A DNA stretch of 64,000 nucleotides from Methylobacterium mesophilicum SR1.6/6 (GCF_000364445.2 NZ_CP043538.1:5041447-5105446), one strand, 5' to 3'. Shown: positions 1 through 9,731, numbered from the stretch's first letter. The notes: generated by a model from the letters alone, not told the origin. A program made the numbers and translations.

Positions 1-1215
1 GTAGCGGGCGTAGAGGTGCTGGATCACCTCCTCCCGGCGCTCGTGCTCGAAATCGACGTCGATGTCGGGGGGCTCGCCCCGGTTCTCCGAGATGAAGCGG
101 GCGAAGAGCAGCCGGTGCTTCGACGGGTCGACCGCGGTGATGCCGAGGCAGAAGCACACGGCGGAATTGGCCGCCGAGCCCCGGCCCTGGCAGAGGATGC
201 CCCGGCCGCGGGCGAACTCGACCACGTCGAATAGGGTCAGGAAGTAGCGGGCGTAGTCCATCTGGGCGATGAGCCGCAGCTCCTCGCGGAGCGTCGCCGC
301 GACGCCGGGCGGGACGTCGCCGCCGTAACGCCAGCGCGCCCGCTCCCAGGTCTTCTCCTCCAGGTATTCCTGCGGCGTGCGCCCGGGGGGCACCGGCTCG
401 TCGGGATACTCGTAATGGAGCTGCGCCAAGTCGAAGTCGCAGGCCTCGGCGATCTCGACGGAGCGGGCCAGCGCCTCCGGGTGGTCGGCGAACAGCCGGG
501 CCATCTCGGCGGCGGGCTTCAGGTGGCGCTCGGCATTCGCCTCCAGCCGGTAGCCGGCCTCGCCGATCCGGCAGCCGGCGCGGATGCAGGTGACCACATC
601 CTGCAGTTGGCGCCTTTCGGGATGGTGGTAGAGCGCGTCCGAGACCGCGACCATCGGGGCGCCGGAGGCCGCGCCCAGCTCGGCGAGCAGCCCGAGGCGC
701 CGCCGCTCGTCGCCGCGGCGCGTGTGGCTTGCCCCCAGGAAGGTCCGGCCCGGGGCGGCGGCGGCCAGCGCCTCCAGCCGCGCCCTGAACCCCTCCGGCA
801 GGCGCCGGGCCGGCGGCATCGCGATGAACATCTGCCCCTCGGCGGCCTCCACCATCTCGGCGAAGGAGAAGCGGCACGCGCCCTTGCGGACGCGCCGGTT
901 GCCCAGGGTGAGCAGCCGGCAGAGGCGCCCCCAGGCGCCCCGGTCCATCGGGTAGGTGACGGCCTCGAACCCCTCCTCGGTGACGAGGCGCACCCCCGGC
1001 AGGATCCGGAGCGCGGTCCCCTGCGGTTCGAGGGCGCGTGCCGCCGCGTGCGCACGCACGACGCCGGCCACGGTGTTGCGGTCGGCGATGCCGATGGCCC
1101 TGAGGCCGTAGGCCGCCGCCTGCACGACGAATTCCTGCGGGTGCGAGGCGCCGTGCAGGAAGGAGAAGTTCGTGGTGACGGCGAGTTCGGCGTAGGCGGT
1201 CCCGGAACGGCTCAC
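1..1215 (-). CDS. dnaE2: Error-prone DNA polymerase DnaE2, N-terminal part (runs off left edge)
   Basis: C-family polymerase alpha paralogue that performs SOS translesion synthesis with ImuA and ImuB. The 405 visible codons begin with the PHP domain (YAELAVTTNFSFLHGASHP near the N-terminus) and reach the palm motif PDIDVDFEHERR, which carries two of the three catalytic aspartates. The rest lies outside the window. The GTG start at 1215 overlaps the imuB stop in a GTGA junction, so translation is probably coupled. It is the last gene of an imuA-imuB-dnaE2 cassette preceded by a LexA-type box near 3576. DnaE2 rather than replicative DnaE1 is inferred mainly from this context. Confidence 0.93.
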   Translation of the reverse strand, partial: MSRSGTAYAELAVTTNFSFLHGASHPQEFVVQAAAYGLRAIGIADRNTVAGVVRAHAAARALEPQGTALRILPGVRLVTEEGFEAVTYPMDRGAWGRLCRLLTLGNRRVRKGACRFSFAEMVEAAEGQMFIAMPPARRLPEGFRARLEALAAAAPGRTFLGASHTRRGDERRRLGLLAELGAASGAPMVAVSDALYHHPERRQLQDVVTCIRAGCRIGEAGYRLEANAERHLKPAAEMARLFADHPEALARSVEIAEACDFDLAQLHYEYPDEPVPPGRTPQEYLEEKTWERARWRYGGDVPPGVAATLREELRLIAQMDYARYFLTLFDVVEFARGRGILCQGRGSAANSAVCFCLGITAVDPSKHRLLFARFISENRGEPPDIDVDFEHERREEVIQHLYARY

Positions 1216-2822
1216 GCGAACAGCCCGTGGACGTACCACGCGGCCGGACGGTCGGGGGCGTGCGCCCCGTCGCGGTAGAGCCAGAGGCGGTGCCCGGCCT
1301 CGCACTCGATGCGGTAGTAGTCCCGCGTCTCCGCGGGCGCGCGCCACCATTCGGCGGCGATCCGCTCCGGTCCCTCGGCGTGGACGACGCGATGGATCCG
1401 GGCCCGCCAGCGGAAGCGCCGGGGCGGACCCTCGGGCACGGTCGAGAGCACGTCGCAGGCGGCCTCGCCGCGGGGGAAGATCACCAGGGGACGGGGCGGG
1501 AGGTGGTCGGGCCAGGGGGCGTCGAAGAAGGCAGTCATGGCTCGGGAGCCACCCTCCCCCGCAGGGGAGGGAGGGGGTGGCGCCTGTATCCGGCCCCGGA
1601 CCGAACTCGGCACCGATCCGGCCCTCCACAGAACACCCCGGTCGGCCCGCTCCGGCAGATGGCTCGCCCGCGGCTCGAGCCGCAGGAGCGCCCGTCCGAG
1701 GCGCTGCGCCAGGGCGTCGGCCAGGAAGCCGATCCCGTCGCCCTCGGTCGCGGCGCCGAGATCCGCTTGGCGGGCCGGCATGGGGCCGGTCACCGTGACG
1801 GCCAGCACCACCGTCTCGAAGCCGAAGCCGGCCTCGAGGGCGGATCCCAGCCGGTCGAGGCGCAGGGCGACGAGGGCCGCGACCCGCTCCGGGCAGCGCT
1901 CGGGGCGCGACAGGCCGAGATCGAGGGCCCGCACCGCCCCGTCGACCCGATGGAGGGCGAGGCGCAGGGTGCAGGCGCCGAGCCCGGCGCGCTCCAGCTG
2001 AGGGGCGATCTCCGCCATCAGGTCCCGGGCCGTCCGGACGATGTCCGTCTGCCGCCCGATCGGGTCGAGGAAGCCGCGGCCCGCGGTGTAGGCGGCCGCG
2101 TCCGACAGGGGCGCCAGCGGCTCGGGCCGCCGCGCCAGGGCCTGGTCGAGGCGCAGGAGCAGGGCCTCGCCGAAGCGGCGGGCGAGGGGGCCCCGGGGCA
2201 GGGCGTCGATTTCTCCGATCCGCTTCAGGCCGAGCCGCTTCAGGCCCGAGACCGTGCCGGGATCGAGCCGCAGGGCCGCCACGGGCAGCCCCCGCAGGGC
2301 CGGGACGGCGCCGCCCGGCGGCACGACGATCCGGTCGGCTCCGCCGTGGCCGGCCAGCGCGAAGGCGGCCCCGGGTGTGTCGGCCAGCGCGATCCGCGCG
2401 GGGATTCCCGCCCGCGCGAGGCGTCCGGCCAGGTCGTCGACGAGGCGCGTCTCGCCGCCGCGCAGGTGGCTCGCCCCGGCGACGTCGATATAGAGGCCGT
2501 CCGCCGCCTCGGCCGCCCCGAAGGACGCGACCAGCGGCGCGTAGCGCATCGCCCAGCGGCAGAGCCGCAGCAGGGCCTCCCGGTCGGCGGCCGGGTCGGC
2601 GGGGTAGACCTGGAGCGGCACGCCGATCCGCGCCCGGACGCGGCCCAGGGGCTCGCCGGGCCGCAGGCCGAGGGCCTGGGCCTGCGGATCGAGAGCCGTC
2701 AGCCGCAGGCCGCCGGAGCCCTCGGCCGCCACGGCCAACGGCCCGGCGTCAGGCGCGAGACCGGCCCGCCGCAGCCGCGTCACCGGCCAGTGGCTCAGGC
2801 AGATGCAGACGATGCGCGGCAT
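1212..2822 (-). CDS. imuB: ImuB, catalytically inactive Y-family polymerase-like protein
   Basis: 536-residue DinB/Y-family protein that in other bacteria bridges the beta clamp and DnaE2 in the SOS mutasome. The N-terminus (MPRIVCICLSHWPVTRL) has the Y-family fold start but lacks the usual DxD metal site, and the position of the SxDE motif reads EAADGLYIDV. Both catalytic acid positions therefore seem lost, as is known for ImuB. The ATG at 2822 lies inside the 3' end of imuA (about 74 bp overlap) and the stop overlaps the dnaE2 start. Residues of roughly 410-435 form a low-complexity proline-rich linker before the C-terminal region. Confidence 0.93.
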   Translation of the reverse strand: MPRIVCICLSHWPVTRLRRAGLAPDAGPLAVAAEGSGGLRLTALDPQAQALGLRPGEPLGRVRARIGVPLQVYPADPAADREALLRLCRWAMRYAPLVASFGAAEAADGLYIDVAGASHLRGGETRLVDDLAGRLARAGIPARIALADTPGAAFALAGHGGADRIVVPPGGAVPALRGLPVAALRLDPGTVSGLKRLGLKRIGEIDALPRGPLARRFGEALLLRLDQALARRPEPLAPLSDAAAYTAGRGFLDPIGRQTDIVRTARDLMAEIAPQLERAGLGACTLRLALHRVDGAVRALDLGLSRPERCPERVAALVALRLDRLGSALEAGFGFETVVLAVTVTGPMPARQADLGAATEGDGIGFLADALAQRLGRALLRLEPRASHLPERADRGVLWRAGSVPSSVRGRIQAPPPPSPAGEGGSRAMTAFFDAPWPDHLPPRPLVIFPRGEAACDVLSTVPEGPPRRFRWRARIHRVVHAEGPERIAAEWWRAPAETRDYYRIECEAGHRLWLYRDGAHAPDRPAAWYVHGLFA

Positions 2823-3543
2823 GGTCCCACTCCAGAAGCCAGTCGCCGCCCCGCCCGTTGCGGCAGCGTTCGAGCCGCGCCCGCCAGCGCGGCCTGTCGA
2901 GGGTGCCGAACCGGTCCCGCGCCGCCGGTGCCGCGGCGATCCGCCAGCGGGTGGCGGCCCCGTTGGGCATCCCGGCCTCCGCCGGCCGCAGGATCAGCAG
3001 GAGCGGCGGGGCGGGGCCCGAAGGGGATTCCTCGGCGGCGAGCTGGAGGCGCCGGCTCGGCTTCAGGGGCAGCCCGTCCCGCAGGAGGCCGACGAGGACC
3101 GTGAGAGCCCGCGCGTGCAGGGCCGCCTCCAGCGCGCGGAACACCTCCGCGTCGCTGCCGGCCTCCAGCAGCAGCAGCCGGTCGGGGTCGAGGCCGAGAC
3201 CGGCCACGCCGTGGCCGTAGGGCAGGGGCTGGCCGGGCGCCGCGGCGATCAACGCCGCCCCGGGCCTGTGAGCGAGGTGGCGGGCGCAGAGCGCCAGAGC
3301 GAAGCCGAGGGCCGCGATCCCGTCCGCGGGCTCGGCCGGCGCGATCTCGTGGGGCGGACCGAGGACGAGGCCGCCGGGGAGATGGGCGTCGAGGGCTGGC
3401 AGGTCCTGCGGCAGGACCGGGCGGGAGCCCCGTCCGTCGACCGGCGGCGCGAGACGCGTCCGCAGGGCCGCCAGCCGCGCCCGGGACTCGCCGCGGTCGG
3501 ACGCGCGCCCGGTCTCGTCCGCAGGGTCCAGCCCCATTTCCAT
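2749..3543 (-). CDS. imuA: ImuA, RecA/SulA-like SOS mutasome protein
   Basis: 264-residue protein and first gene of the imuA-imuB-dnaE2 operon. It resembles ImuA/SulA-related proteins with a degenerate RecA-like fold: residues of about 45-110 contain LDAHLPGGLVLG and GAALIAAAPGQPLPYGHG, corresponding to the ATPase core without a clear Walker A lysine. The ATG at 3543 lies 26 bp downstream of a GTTC-N7-GTTC box, so LexA repression and induction by DNA damage are expected. The 3' end overlaps imuB. Identification rests on synteny plus these segments. Confidence 0.88.
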   Translation of the reverse strand: MEMGLDPADETGRASDRGESRARLAALRTRLAPPVDGRGSRPVLPQDLPALDAHLPGGLVLGPPHEIAPAEPADGIAALGFALALCARHLAHRPGAALIAAAPGQPLPYGHGVAGLGLDPDRLLLLEAGSDAEVFRALEAALHARALTVLVGLLRDGLPLKPSRRLQLAAEESPSGPAPPLLLILRPAEAGMPNGAATRWRIAAAPAARDRFGTLDRPRWRARLERCRNGRGGDWLLEWDHAAHRLHLPEPLAGDAAAAGRSRA

Positions 3544-3568
3544 CGGCTCCGATCATGCCGAACGATAG

Positions 3569-3583
3569 GAACATAACAGGAAC
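3569..3583 (-). promoter_or_regulatory. LexA (SOS) box upstream of imuA
   Basis: Read on the minus strand the sequence is GTTCCTGTTATGTTC, an exact match to the alphaproteobacterial LexA operator GTTC-N7-GTTC. It ends 26 bp before the imuA ATG, close to where a promoter-overlapping operator would be. The divergent collagen-like gene starts 187 bp away on the other strand, so SOS control of that gene is less likely. Confidence 0.88.
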
Positions 3584-3769
3584 GCGCACAAACGGTTTCC
3601 GCCGGGTTCCGGAATCCCGCAGCGGCGCAGCGGCTTGGCCTGTGGATGGCTGTGGACGCCTGTGGAATCAGCCGCCCGTGCCGGCTTCGACGGCCACGGT
3701 TGACCTCGCTCGCAGGGCGAGACCAATGTCCCGGTGCCGCGTGCCTGACGCGGTCGATACGGACCGCGC

Positions 3770-4600
3770 ATGCGCTCGACCCTCGCCCTGACGATCCTGC
3801 TCGCCCTGTCGGGCGCGGCCTTCGCCCAGCAGCCCGCGGACCCGGGGGGCGCGGCCCCGGATGCGGCCCCGGCAACGCAGACACGCCCGGCCCGCCCGCG
3901 GGTCCGGCACGCCCAGGTCCCGAGCCAGCCGATCATGGTCTACGACGCCCGGATCGAGGCCGGCGACCTGCGCATCTCGGGCTCGGTGCGCAAGCCGGGC
4001 GCGATCGTGGTGCTGGACGACGACATCTCGATCCAGGCCGACCGACGCGGGCGCTTCACCTTCCGGCTTCCCTACCGGCCCTCGACCTGCGTGGCGACGC
4101 TCAAGTCCGAGCCGGACGAGCGCGAGGTCGTGGTGGCGAACTGCGCGCCCGAAGGGCCTCCGGGCCCCGCCGGCTCTCAGGGCGTCGCGGGGCCTCCCGG
4201 CGAGGCAGGTCCCAAGGGGGAGCAGGGCCTCAAAGGCGATCAGGGCCCCAAGGGCGAGACCGGACTCAAGGGCGAGACCGGCCCAAAGGGGGATGCCGGG
4301 CCACAGGGTCCGGCCGGCCCGCAGGGCGCGCCGGGTCCGAAGGGCGAGGCGGGAACCCTGGGTCCCAGGGGGCAGGCCGGACCGCAGGGCGCGCCGGGAC
4401 CGAGGGGCGAGGCCGCGGCCTCCGCCCTGCGGCCGGTGCGCAAGTCCGACTGCGCGGGCGGCTGCGCCGTGACCTGCGAGACCGGGGAGACGCTCGTCAC
4501 CGCCCATTGCCTCAAGGGCGGTGCGCCGGTCTATGACGGGGAGGGGGCCAGCTGCCCGGCGGAGGCCTCCGGCATCGTCGGGTTCTGCGCGCGGCCGTGA
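3770..4600 (+). CDS. Secreted collagen-like (Gly-X-Y) repeat protein
   Basis: 276-residue protein of unknown function. Residues 1-20 ([20 protein letters not shown]) form a Sec signal peptide. Residues of about 50-125 look like a compact beta domain with one cysteine near each end ([20 protein letters not shown]). Residues 129-215 are 29 uninterrupted Gly-X-Y triplets rich in GPK, GEx, GPQ and GAP. The C-terminal 60 residues contain six cysteines, which suggests disulfides. Collagen-like bacterial proteins can trimerise and are usually surface-exposed or secreted; that role is inferred here. The gene stands alone between the SOS operon and a convergent flavoprotein gene. Confidence 0.85.
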   Translation: MRSTLALTILLALSGAAFAQQPADPGGAAPDAAPATQTRPARPRVRHAQVPSQPIMVYDARIEAGDLRISGSVRKPGAIVVLDDDISIQADRRGRFTFRLPYRPSTCVATLKSEPDEREVVVANCAPEGPPGPAGSQGVAGPPGEAGPKGEQGLKGDQGPKGETGLKGETGPKGDAGPQGPAGPQGAPGPKGEAGTLGPRGQAGPQGAPGPRGEAAASALRPVRKSDCAGGCAVTCETGETLVTAHCLKGGAPVYDGEGASCPAEASGIVGFCARP

Positions 4601-4610
4601 GGGCGGTGCC

Positions 4611-5828
4611 TCAGCCGCCGGTCTCGCCCAGCCAGTCGAGGATTCCGGCGGCCGCCGCCCGGCCGCCCGCGAAGGCCCCCTGGAGCAGGTAGCCGCCGGT
4701 CGGAGCCTCCCAGTCGAGCATCTCCCCGGCCAGGAACAGACCGGGACGGGACCGCAGCATCGACCGCCCGTCGAGGGCGTCGAGCCGGACGCCCCCCGCC
4801 GTCGAGATCGCCCGCTCGATCGGCGCGGAGGCGGTGAGGGTCAGCGGCGCGGCCTTGATCAGCCCGGCGAGGATTTCGGGATCCGTCGGGAGGGCGGCCC
4901 CCGCCGCCTCGCGCAGCAGGCCCGCGGCCACCGGCGGGAGACCCGCCGCCTTGCGCAGCCGGGTGGCGGCCGAATCGCCGGGCCGGGCGCCGGACAGGCG
5001 GCTTGCGAGGGCATCCCGGGTCAGGTCCGGGCGCAGATCCACGACGAGCCGGGCGCCGCCGCGCGCCGCGATCGCCGCGCGCAAGGAACGCGAGAGGGCG
5101 TAGACCGCCCCGCCCTCGAGGCCGGTCTCGGTGATCACGGCCTCGCCCCGCACGGCGCTGCCGTCGCAGGCGAGCGCCACGCGCTTCAGCGGCGTGCCGG
5201 CGAACCGCTCCCGGAACAGGTCGGACCACGCCACCGCGAAGCCGGCATTGGCCGGGCGCAGGGGCGTGACCGCCACGCCGAGCCCTTCGAGGACCGGCAC
5301 CCAGCGCCCGTCCGATCCGAGCCGCGGCCAGCTTGCCCCGCCCAGCGCCAGGAGGACCGCCCGGGGCGCGATGGCCAGCGGCCCGTCCGGAGCCTCGAAG
5401 CGCAGCCCCCCGTCGATCGCCGTGAGCCGGTGTCGGGTCCGGATCCGGACGCCGAGGCGGTCGAGCCGCCCGAGCCAGGCCCGCAGCAACGGCGAGGCCT
5501 TGAAACTCCGCGGGAAGACGCGCCCGCTCGACCCGACGAAGGTCGGCTCGCCGAGATCCGCGCACCACGCCCGCAGCGCGTCGGGAGGGAAGGCCGCGAC
5601 GGCGGCGTCGAGGTAGCCCTGCGGATGGTAGCGGGCGAGGAAGTCGGCCCGCCCCTCGCTGTGGGTGATGTTGAGGCCGCCGCGGCCGGCGATCAGCAGC
5701 TTGCGGGCGACCGACGGCATGCGCTCGTAGACCGTGACCGCGCGCCCGGCCTGCGCCAGCACCTCGGCCGCCGCGAGCCCTGCGGGGCCGCCGCCCACGA
5801 TGGCGATCTCGTCCGTGTCGTCCGGCAT
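4611..5828 (-). CDS. FAD-dependent flavoprotein, TIGR03862/HI0933-like
   Basis: 405-residue flavoprotein of the HI0933/BaiN-like group. The N-terminal dinucleotide-binding motif IAIVGGGPAGLAAAEVL starts about residue 8. The family segment RKLLIAGRGGLNITHSE follows, and a C-terminal FAD contact region reads GLFLAGEMLDWEAPTGGYLLQGAFAGG. The substrate is unknown. The ATG at 5828 is chosen because it places the Rossmann motif close to the N-terminus; a TTG at 5864 would add 12 residues. It converges with the collagen-like gene, leaving only 10 bp between the two stops, and lies 76 bp downstream of surf1 on the same strand. Confidence 0.85.
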   Translation of the reverse strand: MPDDTDEIAIVGGGPAGLAAAEVLAQAGRAVTVYERMPSVARKLLIAGRGGLNITHSEGRADFLARYHPQGYLDAAVAAFPPDALRAWCADLGEPTFVGSSGRVFPRSFKASPLLRAWLGRLDRLGVRIRTRHRLTAIDGGLRFEAPDGPLAIAPRAVLLALGGASWPRLGSDGRWVPVLEGLGVAVTPLRPANAGFAVAWSDLFRERFAGTPLKRVALACDGSAVRGEAVITETGLEGGAVYALSRSLRAAIAARGGARLVVDLRPDLTRDALASRLSGARPGDSAATRLRKAAGLPPVAAGLLREAAGAALPTDPEILAGLIKAAPLTLTASAPIERAISTAGGVRLDALDGRSMLRSRPGLFLAGEMLDWEAPTGGYLLQGAFAGGRAAAAGILDWLGETGG

Positions 5829-5904
5829 CCGCCCGGGAAGCGGCAGGCCGCGGGTCCCTGTCAAGGGCGAAGGCTGTGCGGCGGGGCCTCGCTGCCAACC
5901 GGGC

Positions 5905-6681
5905 TCAGTGCTCTTCGGCAGCTCCGTCCCTCGCCCGGCCGCCCCGCAGGACGTAGACCACCGCCCCCGCCAGCATCAGCGCCATCCCGTACCACGTGAT
6001 CGCGTAGACGAGGTGGTTGTTGGGGAAGGCGATCACCGTGAGGCCGCCCACCGGCAGGCCGCCGGGATTGGGCGTCGCGTCGGCGTCGACGAAGTAGGGG
6101 GCGACATCGGTGAGGCCGCGCGCCGCCGCGATGGCCGCGACGTCGCGAGAGTACCAGCGGTCGTCCTTCGGGTCGTTGGCGCGCAGGAACGCGCCCTTCG
6201 GCTCGGTCAACCGCAGGAGACCGGTGACGGTGGTCTCGCCCGCCAGCTGCCCGGCCGCGCGCGAGGCTGGATCCCGGCGGTCGCCCGGCACGAACCCGCG
6301 GTTGATCAGCACGAGGCTGCCGTCCGGGCGGCGCAGCGGCGTCAGCACCCAGAAGCCGCCACCGCGCTCGGTCACCGCCTGCACCAGCGTCTCGCGATCG
6401 TGCAGGAAGGTGCCCGACAGCGTCACGTGCCGATAGGCGTCGTCGGGGCCGATCCGGGGCCAGTCGGCGGGGCCGGGCGCCGGCACGGCGGGCGCATGAA
6501 CCCGGGCGTCCACCTGCGCGATCAGGTCGAGCTTCCAGGCCCGCCGCTCAACCTGCCACGTGCCGAGCCCGACCAGGACGACGAATACGAGGGTGGCGGC
6601 AACGCCGAATACGACGCGCCGCAGCAACGAAATCGGGGCCGGGGAGGGACCTGGGTCCCCTCCCGACCCCGCGGGCCTCAT
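5905..6681 (-). CDS. SURF1 family oxidase assembly protein
   Basis: 258-residue membrane protein with the SURF1 plan: an N-terminal membrane helix ending in the signature GTWQVERRAWKLDLI, a long periplasmic domain (YRHVTLSGTF, RGFVPGDRRDP), and a C-terminal helix introduced by NNHLVYAITWYGMAL. SURF1 proteins help insert or deliver heme to subunit I of heme-copper oxidases. Its position 14 bp after cyoD implies service to the quinol oxidase, as described for the Surf1q type of alphaproteobacteria. The ATG at 6681 avoids overlap with cyoD; an in-frame extension upstream would run into it. Confidence 0.9.
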   Translation of the reverse strand: MRPAGSGGDPGPSPAPISLLRRVVFGVAATLVFVVLVGLGTWQVERRAWKLDLIAQVDARVHAPAVPAPGPADWPRIGPDDAYRHVTLSGTFLHDRETLVQAVTERGGGFWVLTPLRRPDGSLVLINRGFVPGDRRDPASRAAGQLAGETTVTGLLRLTEPKGAFLRANDPKDDRWYSRDVAAIAAARGLTDVAPYFVDADATPNPGGLPVGGLTVIAFPNNHLVYAITWYGMALMLAGAVVYVLRGGRARDGAAEEH

Positions 6682-6695
6682 CTCCGGACGCGCGC

Positions 6696-7097
6696 TCAGC
6701 GGGCGTTGTTCATGACGTCGTGGGCGTCCATCGGCATCATGTTGTGGTTGAGGTGATACATCACCCACACCGAGCCCGCGAGCATGATCACCACGAGCGT
6801 GATCGTGAAGATCAGCGCCATGAAGGTCCAGCCGCCCTCCGACTTCGTGTTCATGTGCAGGAAGTAGACGACGTGCACGACCATCTGGACGCCGCCCAGC
6901 GCCAGGATGACCAGGGTGGTGACGAGGCTGTTGTCGAGGACGTTGCCCATCACCAGCCAGAACGGGATCACCGTCAGGATCACCGACAGGACGAAGCCGG
7001 TCATGTAGCCCCGGAAGGAGCCGTGCCCGCCCTCGCTGTGGGCGTCGTGGTGGCCGTGCCCGGCGTGGGCAGCCGCGGGGTGCGCGTCGGCGCTCAT
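6696..7097 (-). CDS. cyoD: Cytochrome o ubiquinol oxidase subunit IV
   Basis: 133-residue subunit IV of the bo3-type quinol oxidase. A His-rich N-terminal tail (HPAAAHAGHGHHDAHSEGGHG) precedes three membrane helices: YMTGFVLSVILTVIPFWLVM, SLVTTLVILALGGVQMVVHVVYFLH and FMALIFTITLVVIMLAGSVW. The FLHMN motif is typical of CyoD. Its ATG at 7097 overlaps the cyoC stop in an ATGA junction, so it is coupled to cyoC. The His-rich tail could bind metal, but that is speculative. Confidence 0.95.
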   Translation of the reverse strand: MSADAHPAAAHAGHGHHDAHSEGGHGSFRGYMTGFVLSVILTVIPFWLVMGNVLDNSLVTTLVILALGGVQMVVHVVYFLHMNTKSEGGWTFMALIFTITLVVIMLAGSVWVMYHLNHNMMPMDAHDVMNNAR

Positions 7098-7726
7098 TCG
7101 AGCACTCCCATCAGGTAGACGACGGTGAAGACGCCGATCCAGATCAGGTCGAGGAAGTGCCAGAACATCGACAGGCACATCAGCCGGCGCTTGTTCTCGA
7201 CGATCAGCCCGTGCCTGCCCACCTGCACCATCAGCACGACCAGCCACAGGATGCCCATCGAGACGTGCAGGCCGTGGGTCGAGACCAGGGTGTAGAACGA
7301 GGACAGGAAGGCGCTGCGCCAGGGCGGCGCGCCCTCGTGGAACAGGTGGACGAATTCCCGGATCTCGAGCGCCACGAAGGCGGCGCCGAACAGGCCGGTC
7401 ACCGCCAGCCAGATCTGCGTCTGCCGGATCCGGTCCCGGTCCATCTCCAGCATGGCGAAGCCGTAGGTGATGGACGAGAACAGCAGCATGGCGGTGTTCA
7501 CAGCGATGCCCTGCAGGTCGAACAGGTCCTTCGGGGTAGGGCCGGCCGCGTAGCTCCGCCCGAGCACCCCGTAGGTCGCGAACAGGGTCGCGAAGATGAG
7601 GCAGTCGCTCATCAGGTAGAGCCAGAACCCGAGCATGGTCGAGCCCTCGGAATGATGGCCCTCCTCGTCGATCTGGTAGAAGACCGGCGCCGCGGCGCCG
7701 GGAGGTGCGGTCTCTGCGTGCATCAT
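7094..7726 (-). CDS. cyoC: Cytochrome o ubiquinol oxidase subunit III
   Basis: 210-residue heme-copper oxidase subunit III of the five-helix type. Recognisable segments are STMLGFWLYLMSDCLIFATL, FALEIREFVHLF-like helix 3 and FLSSFYTLVSTHGLHVSMGI, ending in SMFWHFLDLIWIGVFTVVYL. It starts with two ATG codons at 7726 and 7723, four bases after the cyoB stop, and overlaps cyoD. It stabilises subunit I and may influence the proton-uptake channel. Length matches the family (about 204 in E. coli). Confidence 0.96.
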   Translation of the reverse strand: MMHAETAPPGAAAPVFYQIDEEGHHSEGSTMLGFWLYLMSDCLIFATLFATYGVLGRSYAAGPTPKDLFDLQGIAVNTAMLLFSSITYGFAMLEMDRDRIRQTQIWLAVTGLFGAAFVALEIREFVHLFHEGAPPWRSAFLSSFYTLVSTHGLHVSMGILWLVVLMVQVGRHGLIVENKRRLMCLSMFWHFLDLIWIGVFTVVYLMGVLE

Positions 7727-7730
7727 CGGA

Positions 7731-9731
7731 TCACGCCATCTCCAGTTCGCGCGTCCGCTGACGTTCCGTCCAACTGACCGTGTCGGCTGGGATGTAGTAG
7801 TCGCGCTTGTAGTTGAAGGTGTGGGCGATCGCCACGACGAAGATCGCCACGAAGCTGAGCGCCGCGAGCCACCAGACGTACCAGACCATGGCGATGCCGA
7901 AGGTGAAGTTCAGGCCCGCCAGGATCGCGCCGGCCGCGGTGTTCTTGGGCATGTGGATCGGCCGGTAACCCTTGAGGGGGCGGGAGAAGCCGCGGTTCTT
8001 CATGTCCCACCACGCGTCGGAATCGTGGACCACCGGCGTGAAGGCGAAGTTGTAGTCCGGCGGCGGCGAGGAGGTGGACCATTCCAGCGTCCGGCCCCCC
8101 CACGGGTCGCCGGTGAGGTCGCGCAGCTTGTCGCGGTTGCGGATCGAGACCACGAACATCACGATCTGCGAGGCGATGCCGCAGGCGATCAGCGCCGCGC
8201 CGAGCGCCGCGATGACGAACCAGATCTGCAGCGACGGGTCGTCGAAGTGCTGCATGCGCCGGGTCACGCCCATCAGGCCGAGCACGTAGAGCGGCATGAA
8301 GGCCACGTAGAACCCGGTCACCCAGAACCCCAGCGCCATCTTCCCCCAGAACTCGTCGAGCTTGAAGCCGAAGGCCTTGGGAAACCAGAAGGTCACGCCG
8401 GCGAACATGCCGAACAGCACGCCGCCGATGATCACGTTGTGGAAGTGCGCGATCAGGAACAGCGAGTTGTGCAGGACGAAGTCGGCCGGGGGCACCGCCA
8501 GGAGGACGCCGGTCATGCCGCCGATCACGAAGGTGACGATGAACGCCACCACCCACAGCATCGGCACCTCGAACCGGATCCGGCCGCGGTACATGGTGAA
8601 CATCCAGTTGAAGATCTTCGCGCCCGTGGGGATCGAGATGATCATCGTCGTGATCCCGAAGAACGAGTTCACGTCCGCGCCGGAGCCCATCGTGAAGAAG
8701 TGGTGCAGCCACACGAGGTAGGCCAGGATGGTGATCACCACCAGCGCGTAGACCATCGAGGTGTAGCCGAACAGGCGCTTGCCGCAGAAGGTCGAGGTGA
8801 TCTCCGAGAATACGCCGAAGGCCGGCAGGATCAGGATGTAGACCTCCGGGTGGCCCCAGATCCAGATCAGGTTGAAGTACAGCATGGCGTTGCCGCCGAG
8901 GTCGTTCGTGAAGAAGTGCGTGCCGACGTAACGGTCGAGCGACAGCATCGCGAGAACGGCCGTGAGGATCGGGAAGGCGGCCACGATCAGGATGTTGGTG
9001 CACAGCGACGACCAGACGAAGATCGGCAGCTTCATCATGGTCATGCCGGGCGCCCGCATCTTCACGATGGTGGCGACCAGGTTGATGCCCGAGAGCAGCG
9101 TCCCGATGCCGGCGATCTGCAGCGCCCAGATGTAGTAGTCGACCCCGACGCCCGGGCTCATCGCCGCCCCGGAGAGCGGCGGGTAGGCGAGCCAGGTGGC
9201 GCGGGAGAACTCGCCGACGAACAGCGAGACCATCACCAGCATGCCGCCGGCCACCGTCATCCAGAAGCTGAAGTTGTTCAGGAACGGGAAGGCGACGTCG
9301 CGGGCGCCGATCTGCAGCGGCACGGCGAAGTTCATGAGTCCCGTGACGAACGGCATCGCCACGAAGAAGATCATGATCATGCCGTGGGCGGTGAAGATCT
9401 GGTCGTAGTGGTGCGGCGGCAGGAAGCCCTGCTCCGAGCCGAAGGCGATCGCCTGCTGCGAGCGCATCAGGATCGCGTCGGCGAAGCCGCGCAGCAGCAT
9501 CACGCCCGCGAAGATGCAGTACATGATGCCGATCTTCTTGTGGTCGATCGACGTGATCCAGTCACGCCACATCGGTCCCCAGAAGCGGTAGTAGGTGATG
9601 ACGCCGAGCACGGCGAGGCCGACCACGGCCACGCCCGCGAACGTCCCCTGCAGGATCGGCTCGTGGTAGGGGATCTGCTCGATCGTAAATCGTCCGAAGA
9701 GCAGCTGCTGGAGGTCCAGGTTTGCGAACAT
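7731..9731 (-). CDS. cyoB: Cytochrome o ubiquinol oxidase subunit I
   Basis: 666-residue catalytic subunit with the low-spin heme and the heme-CuB centre; it oxidises ubiquinol and reduces O2 to water while pumping protons. Quinol-site residues known from E. coli (R71, D75, H98, Q101) are present as R81, D85, H108 and Q111. The CuB segment [25 protein letters not shown] helix is intact and the [13 protein letters not shown] heme-ligand helix follows. Second gene of cyoABCD, 75 bp after cyoA. Length is nearly the same as E. coli CyoB (663). Confidence 0.97.
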   Translation of the reverse strand: MFANLDLQQLLFGRFTIEQIPYHEPILQGTFAGVAVVGLAVLGVITYYRFWGPMWRDWITSIDHKKIGIMYCIFAGVMLLRGFADAILMRSQQAIAFGSEQGFLPPHHYDQIFTAHGMIMIFFVAMPFVTGLMNFAVPLQIGARDVAFPFLNNFSFWMTVAGGMLVMVSLFVGEFSRATWLAYPPLSGAAMSPGVGVDYYIWALQIAGIGTLLSGINLVATIVKMRAPGMTMMKLPIFVWSSLCTNILIVAAFPILTAVLAMLSLDRYVGTHFFTNDLGGNAMLYFNLIWIWGHPEVYILILPAFGVFSEITSTFCGKRLFGYTSMVYALVVITILAYLVWLHHFFTMGSGADVNSFFGITTMIISIPTGAKIFNWMFTMYRGRIRFEVPMLWVVAFIVTFVIGGMTGVLLAVPPADFVLHNSLFLIAHFHNVIIGGVLFGMFAGVTFWFPKAFGFKLDEFWGKMALGFWVTGFYVAFMPLYVLGLMGVTRRMQHFDDPSLQIWFVIAALGAALIACGIASQIVMFVVSIRNRDKLRDLTGDPWGGRTLEWSTSSPPPDYNFAFTPVVHDSDAWWDMKNRGFSRPLKGYRPIHMPKNTAAGAILAGLNFTFGIAMVWYVWWLAALSFVAIFVVAIAHTFNYKRDYYIPADTVSWTERQRTRELEMA

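Noticed and set aside
4240..4515. Antisense frame rich in Gly-Pro over the collagen repeat
   Set aside because: It mirrors the GC-rich triplet repeat and has no start signal or family match.
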